A DNA stretch of 64,000 nt, taken from an uncultured Bacteroidales bacterium (GTDB taxonomy: Bacteria; Bacteroidota; Bacteroidia; Bacteroidales; Paludibacteraceae). The notes under the pieces are model-generated. The model saw only the letters and a program-made list of their open reading frames with translations, was not told where the DNA came from and made no database searches. Made by a program: the position numbers and the translations under genes. Below are positions 25,359 through 33,836 of this stretch, one piece after another (the stretch's first letter is position 1; every line of letters starts with the position of its first letter). The DNA lies in the NCBI GenBank assembly GCA_902800215.1, contig CADCDS010000013.1:38585-102584 (forward strand), in the 5' to 3' direction.

Positions 25359-26166
25359 TTTCAATCAAATTAGTAAGTTCAACAAATTCTTCTACACTTA
25401 ATTGTTCCGGCCTTCGGGTGAGGAACCATGATAATTTCTCATTTTCACATTTACTCATTTTCTCATTTTCGAGTAATGATCGTAGTGAGTTCCTCATCTG
25501 TTTTCGTCGCTGATTGAAGGCCGTTTTGACGATGGTTTTAAACAGTGCCTCATCGCAGTCCAACCGTCGTCGTTTGTTGCGCGTCATGCGGATGACCGCT
25601 GACTTGACTTTAGGCGGCGGGTTGAACACATGTTCATGAACCGTAAACAGGTATTCTATATCATAATAAGCTTGCAAAAGAACAGACAGGATGCCATACG
25701 CTTTATTGCCGGGCTTGGACGCCAGGCGTTCGGCCACTTCTTTTTGGATCATACCGGAACAGACGGGGATACGATCTTTGTAATCCAGCACTTTAAAGAA
25801 AATCTGGCTGCTGATGTTATACGGGTAGTTCCCGATGACGTTGAATTCGCCTTCGGGGAAGAGTTGATCCAGATCGAGTTTAAGGAAATCCCCTTCCACC
25901 AAGTTCAACTCCGGATACCACTCACGCAGATAAGCAACCGACTCGCGGTCTATCTCAATCGCCGTGAGTTGTATATTAGGATTCTTGAGGAGAAATTGGG
26001 TTAATACACCCATTCCGGGACCTATTTCGAGCACGCGTACTTTTTCCGTTGTACATTGTACTTCGTCACTTTGTCCCTTTAAGGTGGTTTCAGCAATTTT
26101 TTGGGCGACCGACAGGTCCGTCAAAAAGTGCTGTCCCAAAAATTTTTTGGCACGTACTTGTTGCAT
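25333..26166 (-). CDS. rsmA: 16S rRNA dimethyltransferase KsgA/RsmA
   Basis: Dimethylates two adjacent adenosines in the 3' hairpin of 16S rRNA with SAM. 277 residues: starts MQQVRAKKFLGQHFLTD, the family hallmark, then LEIGPGMGVLT (SAM site), AIEIDRESVAYL, and the adenine-binding NYPYNIS. The C-terminal domain ends RRPEQLSVEEFVEL. Two repeat-coded insertions are present: GQSDEVQCTTEKV before the SAM motif and ENEKMSKCENEKLS before the C-terminal RRPEQLS. The frame is open far upstream, but the start at 26166 fits the family and the promoter. It forms a divergent pair with the gtrA-like gene. Confidence 0.93.
   Translation of the reverse strand: MQQVRAKKFLGQHFLTDLSVAQKIAETTLKGQSDEVQCTTEKVRVLEIGPGMGVLTQFLLKNPNIQLTAIEIDRESVAYLREWYPELNLVEGDFLKLDLDQLFPEGEFNVIGNYPYNISSQIFFKVLDYKDRIPVCSGMIQKEVAERLASKPGNKAYGILSVLLQAYYDIEYLFTVHEHVFNPPPKVKSAVIRMTRNKRRRLDCDEALFKTIVKTAFNQRRKQMRNSLRSLLENEKMSKCENEKLSWFLTRRPEQLSVEEFVELTNLIENERNQDIL
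25435..25474. repeat. Octamer array near the ksgA 3' end
   Basis: Five units tttctcat, tttcacat, ttactcat, tttctcat, tttcgagt, in register. Codes ENEKMSKCENEKLS. Confidence 0.9.
26046..26080. repeat. Short-period array near the ksgA 5' end
   Basis: Degenerate 7-8 bp units around cgttgta, cattgta, cttcgtca, ctttgtcc. Codes GQSDEVQCTTEK ahead of the SAM-binding motif. Confidence 0.65.
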
Positions 26167-26216
26167 TCTCCGCGTGATAATCGTCCATAATTCGTTGTCC
26201 TTTTCCTTTTGCGGCC

Positions 26217-26249
26217 GCAAAATTACTACTTTTTTTTGAATTGACCAAA
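26217..26249 (-). promoter_or_regulatory. ksgA promoter
   Basis: Minus-strand TTTGGTCAATTCA at -33 and TAATTTTGC at -7. Its -33 lies 15 bp from that of the divergent gtrA promoter. Confidence 0.78.
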
Positions 26250-26264
26250 TATTTTGCAAAAAAA

Positions 26265-26296
26265 TTTGCGTATTTACAAAAAATTTTGTAATTTTG
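26265..26296 (+). promoter_or_regulatory. gtrA-like gene promoter
   Basis: TTTGCGTATTTAC at 26265 and TAATTTTGCAGCC at 26289, exactly 24 bp between element starts. Confidence 0.82.
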
Positions 26297-26316
26297 CAGC
26301 CGAAATATGTCGTTTG

Positions 26317-26844
26317 ATGAATAAACCGGCGCAAATAATAACAAAAATCATTGATTTTTTCTATCGTCCGTTCGAGAAACGGATCCCTCGTCAGTTGTTT
26401 CGTTATGCCGCTTGCGGCGGAGGTAATCTGGTATTGGACTGGATCCTCTATTTCATCACCTATAACTTCATCGTAGGACACGAAAACGTTATTTTATCAT
26501 TTTCTCATTTACCCATTTTCTCATTTGAGCAGGTGATCACACCGCATATTGCGGCGCTCTGCATCGTCTTCCCCATCACGCTGTTGACAGGATTCTGGTT
26601 GCAGAAATACGTCACGTTTACGGCATCGAAACTGAACGGTTGGCGGCAGTTAGGTCGGTATACGCTGATTGTGATCGTGAACCTGCTGATTAACTACTAC
26701 GGTTTGAAACTCTGCGTAGAGAGGATGGGGTGGTATCCGACGCCGAGTAAGATCGTGATCACGCTGCTGACGGTGGTGATTAGTTATTTCTGCCAGAAAT
26801 ACTACACGTTCAGAGTAAAAACCCAAATTGCAAATAACAAATAA
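26317..26844 (+). CDS. GtrA-like membrane protein
   Basis: 175 residues with four hydrophobic segments, typical of the GtrA/DPMS-like family, thought to flip undecaprenyl-linked sugars or help cell-envelope glycosylation. Family features: RQLFRYAACGGGNLVLDWILYF and, at the end, SYFCQKYYTFR. Start at 26317 because the promoter -7 occupies the earlier part of the frame. Codons ILSFSHLPIFSF are written by an octamer array, lying in the loop between the first two helices. First gene of a + strand run with the isomerase-like genes. Confidence 0.88.
   Translation: MNKPAQIITKIIDFFYRPFEKRIPRQLFRYAACGGGNLVLDWILYFITYNFIVGHENVILSFSHLPIFSFEQVITPHIAALCIVFPITLLTGFWLQKYVTFTASKLNGWRQLGRYTLIVIVNLLINYYGLKLCVERMGWYPTPSKIVITLLTVVISYFCQKYYTFRVKTQIANNK
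26493..26524. repeat. Octamer array in the gtrA-like gene
   Basis: Units tttatcat, tttctcat, ttacccat, tttctcat, on the same octamer word as the nadA and ksgA arrays. Confidence 0.88.
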
Positions 26845-26851
26845 CAAATTA
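26824..26851. repeat. Heptamer array at the gtrA-like stop
   Basis: Units caaattg, caaataa, caaataa, caaatta, across the stop codon and into the spacer. Confidence 0.8.
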
Positions 26852-26864
26852 AATCATAATTACT

Positions 26865-27953
26865 ATGTTACACACCCTTTGTTCTAAACTTCACACGGAA
26901 GTATCCGAAATGCCGTTCAAGGTATCGGATCAGTTTATGGAAGAAAACCAGGTGGTTGCTGTGCTTTCCGGTGGTACCGAGGCGCTGTTCATCGATCTTG
27001 TCAAAGAGAAAAAGATTGACCTCAAACGTCCTGTTTACCTGCTCGTTAGCGGTTACAGTAACTCGTTACCTGCTGCGTTGGAGATCCTCAGTTTTATCCG
27101 TCAGCGGAACGGTATGGCTAAGATCATGCAGCATCCGAAAGACACCATCTTTCCCGAAGTGAGTGAGACGGAATCGCTTACCCGTACACCGCTGGAGAAA
27201 GTGCTGAAGAATGAAAAAAAAATGCGTCTCGGTGTAGTAGGTAAACCCCAAAACTGGCTCATCGCTTCCCAGGTGGATTACAAAGAAGTGTTGGCAAAAA
27301 TGAACTGCGAACTGGTGGATATTCCTTTGGAGGAACTCACCAGTCTCGGTGTAGTGGATCCCGGTATGAAAGGTGCCGAAATGATCTACGAACGGGAGAA
27401 AGAGATCATCAAGAAACATAAACTGGACGGTATCACGGTACAGTGTTTTGAACTTTTTACTACTATCAAGAACACCGGTTGTATCGCTGTCAGCAAATTG
27501 CAAGACGAAGGATTCCCTGCAGGTTGTGAGGGAGATATACCGGTACTGCTGACGATGATCGCTTGCCGTCAGTTAACGGGTGAACCGGCCTTCATGGGTA
27601 GTCCGGCTCGTATCCAGACGGACGGTCAGATCCTGCTGGCGAAATGTACTATTCCGCTCAGTATGACCAAGAAACATGAGTTCACGACCCATTTTGAGTC
27701 GGGTATCGGTGTGGCGATTCACGGTGAAGTGGAGCCGGGCGATTATACGATGGTGAAGATCAGTCATGATATGAAACGTCTGCTGGCGGTGAACGTCAAA
27801 GTGACGCGTTGTCAGTACGAGCAGAACATGTGCCGCACCCAGATCTGGGTACAGTCGACACCGATCGTGAGCCAGTATCTGCTCACCTCGCCGCTGTCCG
27901 ATCACCATGTGTTAATCAAAGGTCATCACGCCGCTAAATTCTGGAGACCCTAA
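26865..27953 (+). CDS. L-fucose/arabinose isomerase-like protein, long form
   Basis: 362 residues. The C-terminal two thirds belong to the FucI/AraA-like isomerase superfamily of Bacteroidota, recognised by KLQDEGFPAGCEGDIPVLLTM (catalytic Glu/Asp region), GEPAFMGSPARI and THFESGIGVAIHG. The N-terminal third (VVAVLSGGTEALFIDLV, LLVSGYSNSLPAALEILSFIRQRNG) is a Rossmann-like domain. Probable aldose-ketose isomerase acting on fuco- or arabino-configured sugar; the exact substrate is unknown. Ends TAATG, coupled to a shorter paralog that follows. Confidence 0.8.
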   Translation: MLHTLCSKLHTEVSEMPFKVSDQFMEENQVVAVLSGGTEALFIDLVKEKKIDLKRPVYLLVSGYSNSLPAALEILSFIRQRNGMAKIMQHPKDTIFPEVSETESLTRTPLEKVLKNEKKMRLGVVGKPQNWLIASQVDYKEVLAKMNCELVDIPLEELTSLGVVDPGMKGAEMIYEREKEIIKKHKLDGITVQCFELFTTIKNTGCIAVSKLQDEGFPAGCEGDIPVLLTMIACRQLTGEPAFMGSPARIQTDGQILLAKCTIPLSMTKKHEFTTHFESGIGVAIHGEVEPGDYTMVKISHDMKRLLAVNVKVTRCQYEQNMCRTQIWVQSTPIVSQYLLTSPLSDHHVLIKGHHAAKFWRP

Positions 27954-28726
27954 TGGTATTTAATCCTTCTAAAGAACTACTTTGGTCACCGGACAAACTG
28001 CGTCTGGGTGTGGTCGGAAAACCTTCCGATTGGTTGATTGCGTCCCACGTCGATTACGAGGATGTGCTGCGTATGATGAATATCGAGCTCATCGATATCC
28101 CCATCGAGCGCATGACCTCGCTCGGTGAAGTGGATCCGGGCATGAAAGGTGCGGAAACCATCTACGAGCGACTCAAAGAACTGGTGGTCGAATACAACCT
28201 GCAGGGTGTCACGCTGCGCTGTTTTGACTTGCTTTCCACGGTGAAGAACACCGGTTGCATAGCCCTCAGTAAACTGAATGACGAAGGGATTCCGGCGTCT
28301 TGCGAAGGGGATATCCCGACGCTGCTGACGATGATGATCGTGAAGAAACTCACCGGTGAACTGTGTTTCCAGGTCAACCCGGCACGGATCCGGAACGACG
28401 GACAGATGCTCTTTGCTCATTGTACCCTGCCGCTCAAGATGACCGAGAAGCATGAGTACACCACGCATTTTGAGTCGGGTATCGGTGTGGCTATCCACGG
28501 CGATCTGCCTACCGGTGATTACACGTTGGTCAAGATGAGTGGGGACATGAAGCGTATGCTGGCGGTCGATGTACAGTTGACCCGTTGTCAGTTTGAACCC
28601 AACCTCTGCCGCACGCAGGTGTGGGTGCAATCCGATCCGGAAGTCAGCAATTATTTCTACACCGACCCCATCGCCAACCACCATGTGCTGATCAGAGGAC
28701 ACTATGCACAGCAATTCAGAAACTAG
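27953..28726 (+). CDS. L-fucose/arabinose isomerase-like protein, short paralog
   Basis: 257 residues aligning with the C-terminal two thirds of the preceding gene (RLGVVGKPSDWLIASHVDYEDVL against RLGVVGKPQNWLIASQVDYKEVL) and sharing the CEGDIPTLLTM and THFESGIGVAIHG motifs; the N-terminal Rossmann-like domain is missing. The stop codon of gene one overlaps this start, so the two products are made together, possibly as a heteromer in which the long subunit supplies the extra domain. An intact conserved sequence argues against a decaying pseudogene. No more specific function can be assigned. Confidence 0.8.
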   Translation: MVFNPSKELLWSPDKLRLGVVGKPSDWLIASHVDYEDVLRMMNIELIDIPIERMTSLGEVDPGMKGAETIYERLKELVVEYNLQGVTLRCFDLLSTVKNTGCIALSKLNDEGIPASCEGDIPTLLTMMIVKKLTGELCFQVNPARIRNDGQMLFAHCTLPLKMTEKHEYTTHFESGIGVAIHGDLPTGDYTLVKMSGDMKRMLAVDVQLTRCQFEPNLCRTQVWVQSDPEVSNYFYTDPIANHHVLIRGHYAQQFRN

Positions 28727-28756
28727 AATAACTAGAACGACTAGAACAACTAGATA
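28721..28756. repeat. 9-bp array after the isomerase pair
   Basis: Units aactagaat, aactagaac, gactagaac, aactagata, from the stop codon into the leader of the aldolase gene. Confidence 0.85.
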
Positions 28757-28780
28757 AACTATTTTAAAAAATTAATTATT

Positions 28781-29782
28781 ATGGTAAGTTACAAAGAATT
28801 AGGCCTTGTCAACACCCGTGAGATGTTTGCAAAGGCAATCAAGGGAGGTTATGCTATCCCTGCATTTAACTTCAACAACATGGAGCAACTCCAGGCTATC
28901 ATCAAAGCTTCGGCTGAGACCAAATCCCCGGTGATCCTCCAGGTATCGAAAGGTGCGCGTAACTACGCTAACCAGACCCTGCTTCGTTACATGGCTCAAG
29001 GCGCCGTTGAGTACGCAAAAGAACTCGGTTGGGAGCATCCGCAGATCTGTCTGCACCTCGATCACGGAGACAGCTTCGAACTCTGCAAATCCTGTGTTGA
29101 CTTCGGTTTCTCGAGCGTCATGATCGATGCTTCTTCCCTTCCGTATGAAGAGAACATCGCCCTCACCAAGAAAGTAGTGGACTACGCTCACCAGTACGAT
29201 GTAACGGTTGAGGCTGAGCTCGGCGTATTGGCAGGTGTAGAGGATGAGGTTTCGTCCGCTGTCAGCCACTATACCAAGCCGGAAGAGGTGGTTGATTTCG
29301 CTACCCGTACCGGTTGCGACAGCCTCGCTATCTCGATTGGTACCAGCCACGGAGCATACAAGTTCACTCCGGAGCAGTGCACCCGTGACCCGAAGACAGG
29401 TCGTCTCGTTCCGCCCCCATTGGCATTCGATGTATTGGATGCAGTGATGGAGCAGCTTCCGGGCTTCCCGATTGTACTCCACGGCTCGTCTTCTGTTCCG
29501 CAGGAGTATGTAGATATGATCAACAAATACGGAGGCAAACTGCCTGATGCAGTAGGTATTCCTGAGGAGCAACTCCGCAAGGCCGCTAAGTCTGCTGTTT
29601 GCAAGATCAATATCGACTCTGACTCCCGTCTGGCGTTCACCGCTGCTGTCCGCAAAGTGTTCGCAGAGAAACCGGCAGAGTTCGATCCGCGTAAGTACTG
29701 CGGTCCGGCACGTGACCTGATGACCGAGCTCTACAAGCATAAGATCATCAACGTTCTGGGTAGCGACGGCAAAGCAGAGTAA
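28781..29782 (+). CDS. fba: Class II fructose-bisphosphate aldolase
   Basis: 333-residue Zn-dependent aldolase that splits fructose-1,6-bisphosphate into glyceraldehyde-3-phosphate and DHAP. Zinc and substrate motifs: LHLDHGDSFE, MIDASSLPYEENI, VEAELGVLAG, SIGTSHGAYK and VLHGSSSVP. Family length is normal. Neighbours (isomerase-like genes upstream) would also suit a sugar-acid or tagatose-bisphosphate aldolase, but the sequence fits the general class IIB FBA of Bacteroidota. Codon use is strongly biased, as in highly expressed genes. Confidence 0.9.
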   Translation: MVSYKELGLVNTREMFAKAIKGGYAIPAFNFNNMEQLQAIIKASAETKSPVILQVSKGARNYANQTLLRYMAQGAVEYAKELGWEHPQICLHLDHGDSFELCKSCVDFGFSSVMIDASSLPYEENIALTKKVVDYAHQYDVTVEAELGVLAGVEDEVSSAVSHYTKPEEVVDFATRTGCDSLAISIGTSHGAYKFTPEQCTRDPKTGRLVPPPLAFDVLDAVMEQLPGFPIVLHGSSSVPQEYVDMINKYGGKLPDAVGIPEEQLRKAAKSAVCKINIDSDSRLAFTAAVRKVFAEKPAEFDPRKYCGPARDLMTELYKHKIINVLGSDGKAE

Positions 29783-29880
29783 GATAGTTTGAAATCGTTT
29801 GAAATAGTTTGAAGGTTTGATATTGTTAACAACCTCGAACAACCTCAAACGCGAAGCATCAAACAACATCAAACAATAAA
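29783..29880. repeat. Two decamer arrays between aldolase and CoA-transferase
   Basis: Four GTTTGA units (10-8 bp steps, 29788-29820) followed by AACAACCTCG / AACAACCTCA / AACGCG / CAAACAACAT-type units to 29880. The whole spacer is made of short-period repeats. Confidence 0.8.
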
Positions 29881-29883
29881 ATT

Positions 29884-31377
29884 ATGCTTAATTTTATGTC
29901 GGCGGAGCAAGCTGCCGAATTGATACAACATGGTGACGTCTTGGGCATGGGTGGCTTCACGGCTACCGGAGTGCCTAAGGCGGTGCCTTTTGCCCTCGCA
30001 CAGCGCGCGGAGAAACTGCACGCACAGGGCATCCCCTTCCGCGTAGGTCTGGAGACCGGCGCGTCCATGGGTGACTCCTGCGACGGTGCGTTAGCTCGTG
30101 CACATGCCGTCGAGTTCCGTACGCCGTACCAGTCGAACAAGTCCATGCGCGATGAGATCAACGCGGAAGGAACCCATTACTTCGACGGTCACCTGAGTCA
30201 CATGCCGCAGGATCTCCGTTACGGTTTCCTGCCTAAACCCAACTGGGCCATCATCGAGGCTTCGTATGTAGGGGAAGACGGTACGATCGTTCCTGCTGCA
30301 GGTGTCGGCATCATGCCTACCATCTGCCGCCTGGCCGATAAGATCATCGTCGAGCTCAATGAGATGTTCCCTGCTTCCATGCGGGGTATGCACGATCTCT
30401 ATGAACCCCTCGATCCGCCTTATCGTCGGGAGATTCCGATCTATAAACCCTCCGATCGCTGCGGTTCGGATCATATCAAGGTCGATCCGTCTAAGATCGC
30501 AGCGGTAGTGAAGACCAATCGTCCGAATGAGATTCCGGCCTTCACGCCGGTGGATGAGACCACGGCTAAGATCGGTGCGAATGTAGCGGCTTTCCTGGAG
30601 GCTGAACTCAAAGCCGGTCGTATCCCTGCGTCCTTCCTGCCCATCCAAAGTGGAGTAGGAAATGTGGCGAATGCCGTGCTTGGAGAACTCGGTAAGAACC
30701 CCAATATCCCGCCGTTTGAGATGTACTCGGAAGTGATCCAAGACTCCGTGGTGGACCTCATCAAAGCAGGACATTGTAAGTTCGCTTCCGGTTGTTCGTT
30801 GCGTCTGGTGGAAAGTAAGATGGCAGAAGTGCTGGCGGATCTTGATTTCTATCGGGATAAGCTGCTTCTCCGTCCGCAGGAGACCTCCAACAGTCCGGAA
30901 ATCGCACGTCGTCTCGGTATCATCGCGATCAACACCGCGTTGGAAGCCGATATCTACGGAAACGTTAACTCGACACACGTATGCGGTACCAAGATGATGA
31001 ACGGTATCGGTGGTTCAGGTGACTTCGCCCGAAACGCCTATATCTCTATCTTCACTACCGCCTCCACGGCGAAGAACGGTGCGATATCGTCTATCGTTCC
31101 GATGGTGACCCACCAGGATCATAGTGAGCATAGCGTTAAAGTACTCGTTACGGAACAAGGTGTTGCCGATTTACGCGGCAAGAGTCCCCGTCAGCGCGCT
31201 GAGGAGATCATCAATAACTGTGTAGCACCCGAATATAAAGAGATGTTACGCGATTATCTCCGTCATGCCAACCACGGACAGACGCAACATAACCTGTCCT
31301 TGGCATTTGCCATGCACGAGGAGTTCCTTAAATCAGGAGACATGCGGAATACAAAGTGGGAAAACTACCTGCGTTAA
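29884..31377 (+). CDS. Acetyl/succinyl-CoA:acetate CoA-transferase
   Basis: 497-residue class I CoA-transferase. N-terminal motif GDVLGMGGFTATGVPKAVP and the catalytic glutamate Glu283 in MYSEVIQDS; FASGCSLRL and GGSGDFARNAYISI bind CoA. Transfers CoA between acetyl-CoA or succinyl-CoA and acetate/succinate, important in energy conservation and in succinate/acetate formation of anaerobic Bacteroidales. The exact pair of substrates cannot be told. It ends where xseB ends on the other strand (shared TTAA). Confidence 0.9.
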   Translation: MLNFMSAEQAAELIQHGDVLGMGGFTATGVPKAVPFALAQRAEKLHAQGIPFRVGLETGASMGDSCDGALARAHAVEFRTPYQSNKSMRDEINAEGTHYFDGHLSHMPQDLRYGFLPKPNWAIIEASYVGEDGTIVPAAGVGIMPTICRLADKIIVELNEMFPASMRGMHDLYEPLDPPYRREIPIYKPSDRCGSDHIKVDPSKIAAVVKTNRPNEIPAFTPVDETTAKIGANVAAFLEAELKAGRIPASFLPIQSGVGNVANAVLGELGKNPNIPPFEMYSEVIQDSVVDLIKAGHCKFASGCSLRLVESKMAEVLADLDFYRDKLLLRPQETSNSPEIARRLGIIAINTALEADIYGNVNSTHVCGTKMMNGIGGSGDFARNAYISIFTTASTAKNGAISSIVPMVTHQDHSEHSVKVLVTEQGVADLRGKSPRQRAEEIINNCVAPEYKEMLRDYLRHANHGQTQHNLSLAFAMHEEFLKSGDMRNTKWENYLR

Positions 31378-31532
31378 GAGAACGAAACATTTTGAAGTTC
31401 GTCCCTACATTCTTTTAATAAGGCTGAGGCTTCTGAGGCACGACGACGATACTCGTCCATACTCAAAGCCTCGGCTTTTTCTAATCCCTCAATGATCTCA
31501 TCAGCCTTTTTTATCTTTTCATCGTATGTCAT
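31374..31532 (-). CDS. xseB: Exodeoxyribonuclease VII small subunit XseB
   Basis: Small protein (52 aa) of the XseB family: MTYDEKIKKADEIIEGLEKAEALSMDEY shows the family's short helix-loop-helix (IEGLEKAE-LSMDEY) and ALLKECRDEL, but it is shorter than the usual 60-80 residues. Several XseB subunits bind XseA to make the nuclease. xseA is not in the window. Starts 14 bases inside the 3' end of the radical SAM gene. Confidence 0.8.
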   Translation of the reverse strand: MTYDEKIKKADEIIEGLEKAEALSMDEYRRRASEASALLKECRDELQNVSFS

Positions 31533-32568
31533 AATTAAGCGAATTGGTAAGTGACTGTTCCTCTTTGGCGCATTGTTTTTGGGTAGCAAAAATACTCTTG
31601 AAGAGACGTTTGCCTACACGAATGCGGCGACTGTAAGCCTCGTAGTTCTCCTTCTCAAAATGAATATCATGGTTCGGATAACTCTTGGGCGTGATGTTGA
31701 TATAGGTGAACAACGGAATAAGGTTTTCCCGTGCAGATACCTTCTCTTTGCCTTCAAACCGCTCCACATGGATATGTTCCGGGAAAAGCACAACCACACC
31801 CCGTTGACGGCATCGTTCCGCTAACGGACGAACTACCGTATCCAGACATTCCGCCACATGGGTCAAATCGAAATTCTGATATTCTGATTCCCCTATCTTA
31901 CGTACCGGCCGTAACTGAAGCTGACTGATAGGTACATCCCGGAAAAGGGTGTCAAAATCCACCAGCTCATCCACATTATCCGCATTCATCGTATAGTTCA
32001 CCCGTACATCGAATTGCGGAAACTCCTCTTTGATGCGCCGTATCGATTGTAAGAGAGAAAGAAAAGCGTCATACTTCGCCGTAGGCCCCATCAGATGTTC
32101 GTAGGTATCACGGTGAATACCGTGTAACGAGATCGTTAGCTCGTCCAATCCGGCTGCTACCAACGCATGCAGTTTGTCGTAAGTCAGCAAAGCACCGTTA
32201 CTGGTCAAAGCGATATACGGAACGCCGTAGGCCTTACCCAACTGCACTAACTGCAAAGCGCCGGCTATATCCATGGTCGGTTCGGCTCCACAGCCGATCT
32301 GTAACTTAATGGTGCGGTGAAAGATCGAATGCGCGATATGCTCCAACTGCTCGTTTGTTAACTTGCCACTGATGCGTTTCTTACGCTCTGACTCATTACT
32401 GAAATAACACATCATACAGCGGTAATTGCAGGCTAAAACGGTATCGATGTACACACCGACATACCGGCGCTTTGTCACGTGCATCGTCCATAAAGCAGCC
32501 AGTTTCATTCGGCTGCCTCCCAGATGCGAAAAACGACGCAGAAGACTATAGATATTGATCTTGCTCAT
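31519..32568 (-). CDS. Radical SAM protein
   Basis: 349 residues with the 4Fe-4S motif CNYRCMMC (Cys-x3-Cys-x2-Cys) in VLACNYRCMMCYFSNES and a TIM-barrel core (LTSNGALLTYDKLHALVAAGLDELTISLHG, typical GlyRS/anaerobic-maturase type). No C-terminal SPASM cysteine cluster is seen. Substrate unknown. The gene overlaps the sugar-transferase start (32565-32568) and sits in an envelope-glycan context, so it may modify a sugar or a lipid precursor, or belong to the general radical SAM group that activates glycyl enzymes. Confidence 0.85.
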   Translation of the reverse strand: MSKINIYSLLRRFSHLGGSRMKLAALWTMHVTKRRYVGVYIDTVLACNYRCMMCYFSNESERKKRISGKLTNEQLEHIAHSIFHRTIKLQIGCGAEPTMDIAGALQLVQLGKAYGVPYIALTSNGALLTYDKLHALVAAGLDELTISLHGIHRDTYEHLMGPTAKYDAFLSLLQSIRRIKEEFPQFDVRVNYTMNADNVDELVDFDTLFRDVPISQLQLRPVRKIGESEYQNFDLTHVAECLDTVVRPLAERCRQRGVVVLFPEHIHVERFEGKEKVSARENLIPLFTYINITPKSYPNHDIHFEKENYEAYSRRIRVGKRLFKSIFATQKQCAKEEQSLTNSLNYDIR

Positions 32569-33836
32569 TTGCCCTTACCGCGAATAATAACACCTACGGT
32601 GTAAAATAAGATCTTCAAATCGAGTAGCAGCGACATGTTTTCGATATACACCACATCGCAGTTTAATCGCTCGATCATCTTCTCCATCGTATCCGTGTAT
32701 CCTACCCGTATCGGTCCCCAACTGGTCAAACCCGGTCGAACCTTATATAATAAGCAGTAATACGGTGCTTCCTGCATGATCTGTTCCACGAAATACGGCC
32801 GTTCAGGACGTGGTCCTACAATCGACATCTCCCCCTTCAGGATGTTCCATAACTGCGGCAGTTCGTCCAAACGGTATTTCCTTAACCACTTGCCGATACC
32901 GGTGATTCTCGGGTCGTTATCAAGCGTCAACTGCGGTGTTGCTTCCTCCTCCGCATGCTCGATCATCGTACGGAACTTATAGATCTTAAACGGCAGGCCG
33001 TACAAACCGATTCGTTCCTGACTATAAACCACCGGTCCCTTCGATCCGATCTTCACCTGCAAGGCAATAATCGCCATCAGCGGAGATAAGAGAACCAATC
33101 CTACTGCCGAAGCAATGATGTCAAATGCCCGTTTGATACACAAGCCTGCGTCACTCATATGATACGCTGTGATCCGGATCAACGACGGACGGTCCAACTG
33201 ACCAATCCGTGCTGCGCCGGTCAGCATGTCATACACCCTCGGCACCATACTGATCTCGCACGCAAGCGGATACAGGCGAGCTATGAGCGCATACAGATCC
33301 CGGTCCGTGTAATCTTTCGGCAGGTCGATGATTACCTCGTTCTGTTCACCGGCTACCAATGATTCCGCTTCTTCAATCGTTCGCACCGTCTTCGTCCGCA
33401 TCACACCCCTGCGACGCGATAATAAGGTGATCGTCAAGCGGGGAATATAACTCAGCATGAACTGCAAACCAAACAGCACGCCCAAAGAGGTCAGATACCG
33501 CGTGTAATCAACCACCTCATCATCTATGATGATGATAAAGAAGAATAACAGCGAGATAAAAGCGGCTGAGATCAACGTTCGAATCAACTCCCGCCAGATC
33601 GGTTTTTGGAATGGTCGCAAGTAATAACCGGAGAGGTAGTAAATAACAAGACACACCAATGGATAGATCACTAAGGGCGGCCAGAAACTGAATGCCGGCA
33701 CCAGCACTTCATCCAATGAGTCCACCCATTTCTCATATACCATCCAGCGGAAACCCAAGAAACAGATCCACACCAACTCACTGCTGATGAGATCCGCAAT
33801 CACATATGTCAACTGCTGTTTCCGCCGTAAGGTCAT
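32565..33836 (-). CDS. Polyprenyl-phosphate sugar phosphotransferase
   Basis: 423 residues of the WcaJ/EpsL-like bacterial sugar transferase family. An N-terminal half with about five membrane segments, a Rossmann-like middle portion, then a C-terminal transferase domain with GPVVYSQERIGLYGLPFKIYKFRTM, ITGIGKWLRKYRLDELPQLWNI and GEMSIVGPRPERP. It transfers a sugar phosphate from UDP-sugar onto undecaprenyl phosphate as the first step of exopolysaccharide or O-antigen assembly. Its start overlaps the Sua5 gene end by 4 bases; the cluster is minus-strand. Confidence 0.93.
   Translation of the reverse strand: MTLRRKQQLTYVIADLISSELVWICFLGFRWMVYEKWVDSLDEVLVPAFSFWPPLVIYPLVCLVIYYLSGYYLRPFQKPIWRELIRTLISAAFISLLFFFIIIIDDEVVDYTRYLTSLGVLFGLQFMLSYIPRLTITLLSRRRGVMRTKTVRTIEEAESLVAGEQNEVIIDLPKDYTDRDLYALIARLYPLACEISMVPRVYDMLTGAARIGQLDRPSLIRITAYHMSDAGLCIKRAFDIIASAVGLVLLSPLMAIIALQVKIGSKGPVVYSQERIGLYGLPFKIYKFRTMIEHAEEEATPQLTLDNDPRITGIGKWLRKYRLDELPQLWNILKGEMSIVGPRPERPYFVEQIMQEAPYYCLLYKVRPGLTSWGPIRVGYTDTMEKMIERLNCDVVYIENMSLLLDLKILFYTVGVIIRGKGK

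Noticed and set aside
26167-26481. N-terminal extension of ksgA to 26481
   Set aside because: The added residues cross the promoter and the divergent gene and have no match to the family.
28799-29872. 357-codon open frame antisense to the aldolase
   Set aside because: Same cause: shadow of a highly biased gene; the sequence has no coherent domain.
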